Part shown: one piece after another, positions 61,840-64,000 of the stretch
How positions within the stretch are numbered: position 1 is the stretch's first letter
Layout of the letters: the number at the start of each line of letters is the position of its first letter
Assembly (NCBI RefSeq): GCF_047496725.1
Contig: NC_132981.1
Coordinates: 888,001 to 952,000, forward strand
Reading direction: 5' to 3'
Origin: Anoplolepis gracilipes
Taxonomy: Eukaryota > Arthropoda > Insecta > Hymenoptera > Formicidae
Length of the DNA: 64,000 nucleotides
Position numbers and translations under genes: made by a program
The notes under the pieces: generated by a model
The model's database searches: none
Seen by the model: only the letters and a program-made list of their open reading frames with translations
Told to the model about the DNA's origin: nothing

Positions 61840-62695
61840 TATACCTTCTGAATTTAATAGAAAATCAAAATCTTTGTTTGAAAGTAAAAGATGGAAGGCA
61901 ACCGAATTTAGAACATTTTTGTTACACAGAACCTGTTGTGTTAAATTCTATTCTAAAGCGTGAACTATATTTAAATTTTTTAACCTTGCATGTAGCTGTC
62001 GCTATTTTGTCAAATTCAAAACATATGGAACAACATTTAGATTATTCAAAATCTTTATTGCAATATTTTGTAAAAACATTTTTGTGACTTTATACGATAA
62101 AGAAAATGCATCGTACAATCTTCATCATTTATTACATATTTGTGATGATGCGGAAAAATTTGGAACTCTTCAAGAATTCAGTGCCTTTCCCTTTGAAAAT
62201 TATTTACAATCTATATTAAAAATGATTCGTAAAAATAATAAGGAGTTGAAGCAAATTGTTTGTCGTATAAGTAAAAGGAATTATTGTACAAATCATAATT
62301 TAAAAGTAAAACCTAATGAGATTAAACTTTTAAATCCACATTTCAATGGTCCACTTATTAATTCTCTTAACTGTAATCAATTCAGTAAAGTGGTGTTTAA
62401 ACAGTTTATTTTAAAAATATGTGAACCAGGCAATTGCTGTAGCTTAAAGGATGGAAATATTATCGTTATAAAAAATTTTCTTGTTGATAATGAGGGCCTT
62501 GTTGTAATTGGAAATAAATATAAAACGCTTACAAATTTTTATACAGTACCATGCAAATCGTCAAAATTAGGCATATATTTAATCAACGATGCCGGAAATT
62601 TAGAATCTTGGAATTTAAAACAAATTGCCAATAAATATATTAAATTAAAATTCAAAAATAAGTACGTAGTTTTTCCCTTATTGCACTCAGAATAA
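61840..62695 (+). pseudogene. Transposase C-terminal region (broken), of a family common in insects
   Basis: Three frames join: LPSEFNRKSKSLFESKRWKA with TEFRTFLL; YTEPVVLNSILKRELYLNFL and SLLQYFVKTF; LYDKENASYNLHHLLHICDD with FSAFPFENYLQSI. The last continues to a proper stop at 62695 as CEPGNCCSLKDGNIIVIKNF and VVFPLLHSE. The block Y-N-x-H-x-L-x-H and FSAFPFENY resembles the C-terminal part of CACTA/EnSpm-like transposases; exact family uncertain. Frameshifts lie at about 61920 and 62085. Confidence 0.65.
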
Positions 62696-63026
62696 TATTC
62701 TAAAATTTTTATTTTTCTCTTGTTCTTTTTGTCAAAAAATTTACTATAAAAGTATAATTTAGATAATATAATATAATCATACTTCAGTAGTATTTAGAAG
62801 TAGTATGCGTGTTTGCATAGAGATATGTTTGTGCACATGTATGCGTATAGGTATAGGAACAAGTGTGAATGTGTGCGAGTGAATGAGGAGAAATGAATTG
62901 ATGAATGACGATATGCTTCCGATATGTTCTATCTAATTTTCATCATAATTTAATAAGGAGACTTTTATATAGTGCAGCTTTTTTATTTGAATAAATACTG
63001 CTTTTAAATATTTTTATGATACAGAA
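62696..63026. other. Spacer between transposase remnant and the DUF4806-like frame
   Basis: AT-rich with a TGTG-rich patch at 62810-62890. No gene or repeat structure recognised. Confidence 0.5.
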
Positions 63027-63505
63027 ATGGAGAAAACGTGGACGGCTGTACGATTTATTGAGGAAGCTGTTTCATCTACATGGATTATTAATAACAGATG
63101 TTATTGGCCACCGTTTAATTCGTCCAAAATCATAACGGCAATCAAGAAATATACTGAACCTAATACGTGTTGGCCTTCATATGAAATTAAAACTTTCAGA
63201 AACTGCAGTTATGGTTAATAAAAATTTATATATGCTAATTTTTTTACTAGTAATATACATAATTGTTATTTTTTGTCGTTGCAACATGAATATTTATATA
63301 TTTGTATATTTATATATTTTTAGATAACTACTGGACAGCCAGAGACAAAGCTAAAAAGGCTGAATTAACATCCGAATTAACTTTCGATACTGATAATGGT
63401 AATAGTCAAAAAAGAAAAACCCCTAACTCAACCCTAACAAAAACGTTTTCTTCGTTATCAGATGAAGAATATATATGTTATTACAAACGCCTCCGGCTAT
63501 GCAAG
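63027..63505 (+). CDS. DUF4806-type protein, N-terminal two exons (continues or decays beyond)
   Basis: Exon 1 (63027-63213) starts MEKTWTAVRFIEEAVSSTWI and runs through CYWPPFNSSKIITAIKKY to FRNCSY; donor GGTTAAT, phase 1. Exon 2 (63324-63505) continues DNYWTARDKAKKAELTSEL, a Lys-rich KRKT stretch and ends LRLCK at a GTCTGT donor. The opening W-T-x-V-x-F and CYWPPF motifs are those of DUF4806-like proteins, often multiplied in ant genomes next to transposases like the one upstream. Both exons are open and the phases agree. No 3' exon with the conserved C-terminal part is recognisable before the window ends. Confidence 0.6.
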
Positions 63506-64000
63506 GTCTGTTTTAATATTAAACATTTCATAATCTACTAATTAAACATTAAAATCTATTTCTTATTTTAAATTTGTTTTAAACAATTTAACAGCTGCGG
63601 TTTTCAATATTATTATTATTATTATTTATAAATGCGAGCTCTTTTTTAGATTAAATTAAAAGATATTAAATGCTTGACTAATATAAGGTTGTATATGTGA
63701 ACACAATATAGAAAATCGAATGCTAATTTGAAATATTAACTTTTTTAATTATTATAAATTAAACTTATGCTTCGATTTTTTGTTAAATCAATAAATAGTA
63801 TAAATTTTACTTTTTTTATATTAATTTGCAATTCTGCAATATGATTTTGTTAGATTTTTCAAATTAAAAATATAAAACACAACAATATAGTTAAAATGGG
63901 CTGATAAAAAATATTAATTTTGTACCATAATACAAATTCTGATATACTTACTTTACATAAAATGAAAACGATGTCTATATGTTTGAAACTATAGGAATCA
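63506..64000. other. Non-coding AT-rich end of window
   Basis: Contains a short (ATT)n run at 63610-63628. No coding sequence recognised; it may be intron of the preceding gene. Confidence 0.5.

Noticed and set aside
1..64000. CRISPR arrays, bacterial operons, attachment sites or phage genes
   Set aside because: Nothing of this kind is visible; intron-split genes and eukaryotic transposons rule out a prokaryotic source.

Overview
The window is AT-rich animal nuclear DNA with intron-split genes, GT-AG introns and many transposon remnants (BEL/Pao, Polinton/Maverick, Penelope-like, MITEs, a solo LTR, a tRNA-type SINE). The main gene is a Sevenless/ROS1-type receptor tyrosine kinase, so the host is an arthropod. 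The transposon mix suggests a hymenopteran, most likely an ant; that last step is inference.

Layout. 1-4080: low-complexity DNA, a 60-bp tandem repeat, and a decayed minus-strand BEL/Pao retrotransposon split by a 1.1-kb long-inverted-repeat element. 4085-4263: an orphan C-terminal kinase fragment (copy 0). 5595-19256: copy 1, the only complete sevenless-like gene; 16 coding exons join without a stop into about 1,868 residues (signal peptide, FN3 domains, YWTD-like propeller, more FN3, one TM helix, tyrosine kinase with all catalytic motifs). 20529-34351: copy 2, a full-length pseudogene with two first exons and an internal 680-bp duplication. 35290-38420: insertion of Polinton-like DNA (chromodomain integrase, GYERIKN-type repeat protein) that replaces exon 1 of copy 3. 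39837-45104: copy 3 (exons 2-11, pseudogene), ending at an inversion breakpoint. 45106-51021 (minus): copy 4 (exons 1-5 only). 52305-57738 (minus): copy 5 (exons 9-16, pseudogene) with a hAT-like MITE in its kinase exon and a near-perfect 270-bp hairpin made of its own exon 11. 57739-64000: transposon graveyard (palindromic TA element, tRNA-like SINE, THAP exon fragment, Penelope GIY-YIG remnant), a fatty-acid-synthase acyltransferase exon fragment, a broken transposase and a DUF4806-like two-exon reading frame.

How it fits together. An ancestral unit of about 14 kb (upstream module, receptor gene, 3' flank) was duplicated in tandem and partly inverted. One copy kept its reading frame; the others collected stops, frameshifts, lost splice sites and insertions. 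The conserved upstream module recurs before copies 1, 2 (twice) and 4. The inverted copies, and above all the exon-11 hairpin in copy 5, could produce double-stranded RNA matching the intact gene; this is a hypothesis, not something the sequence proves.
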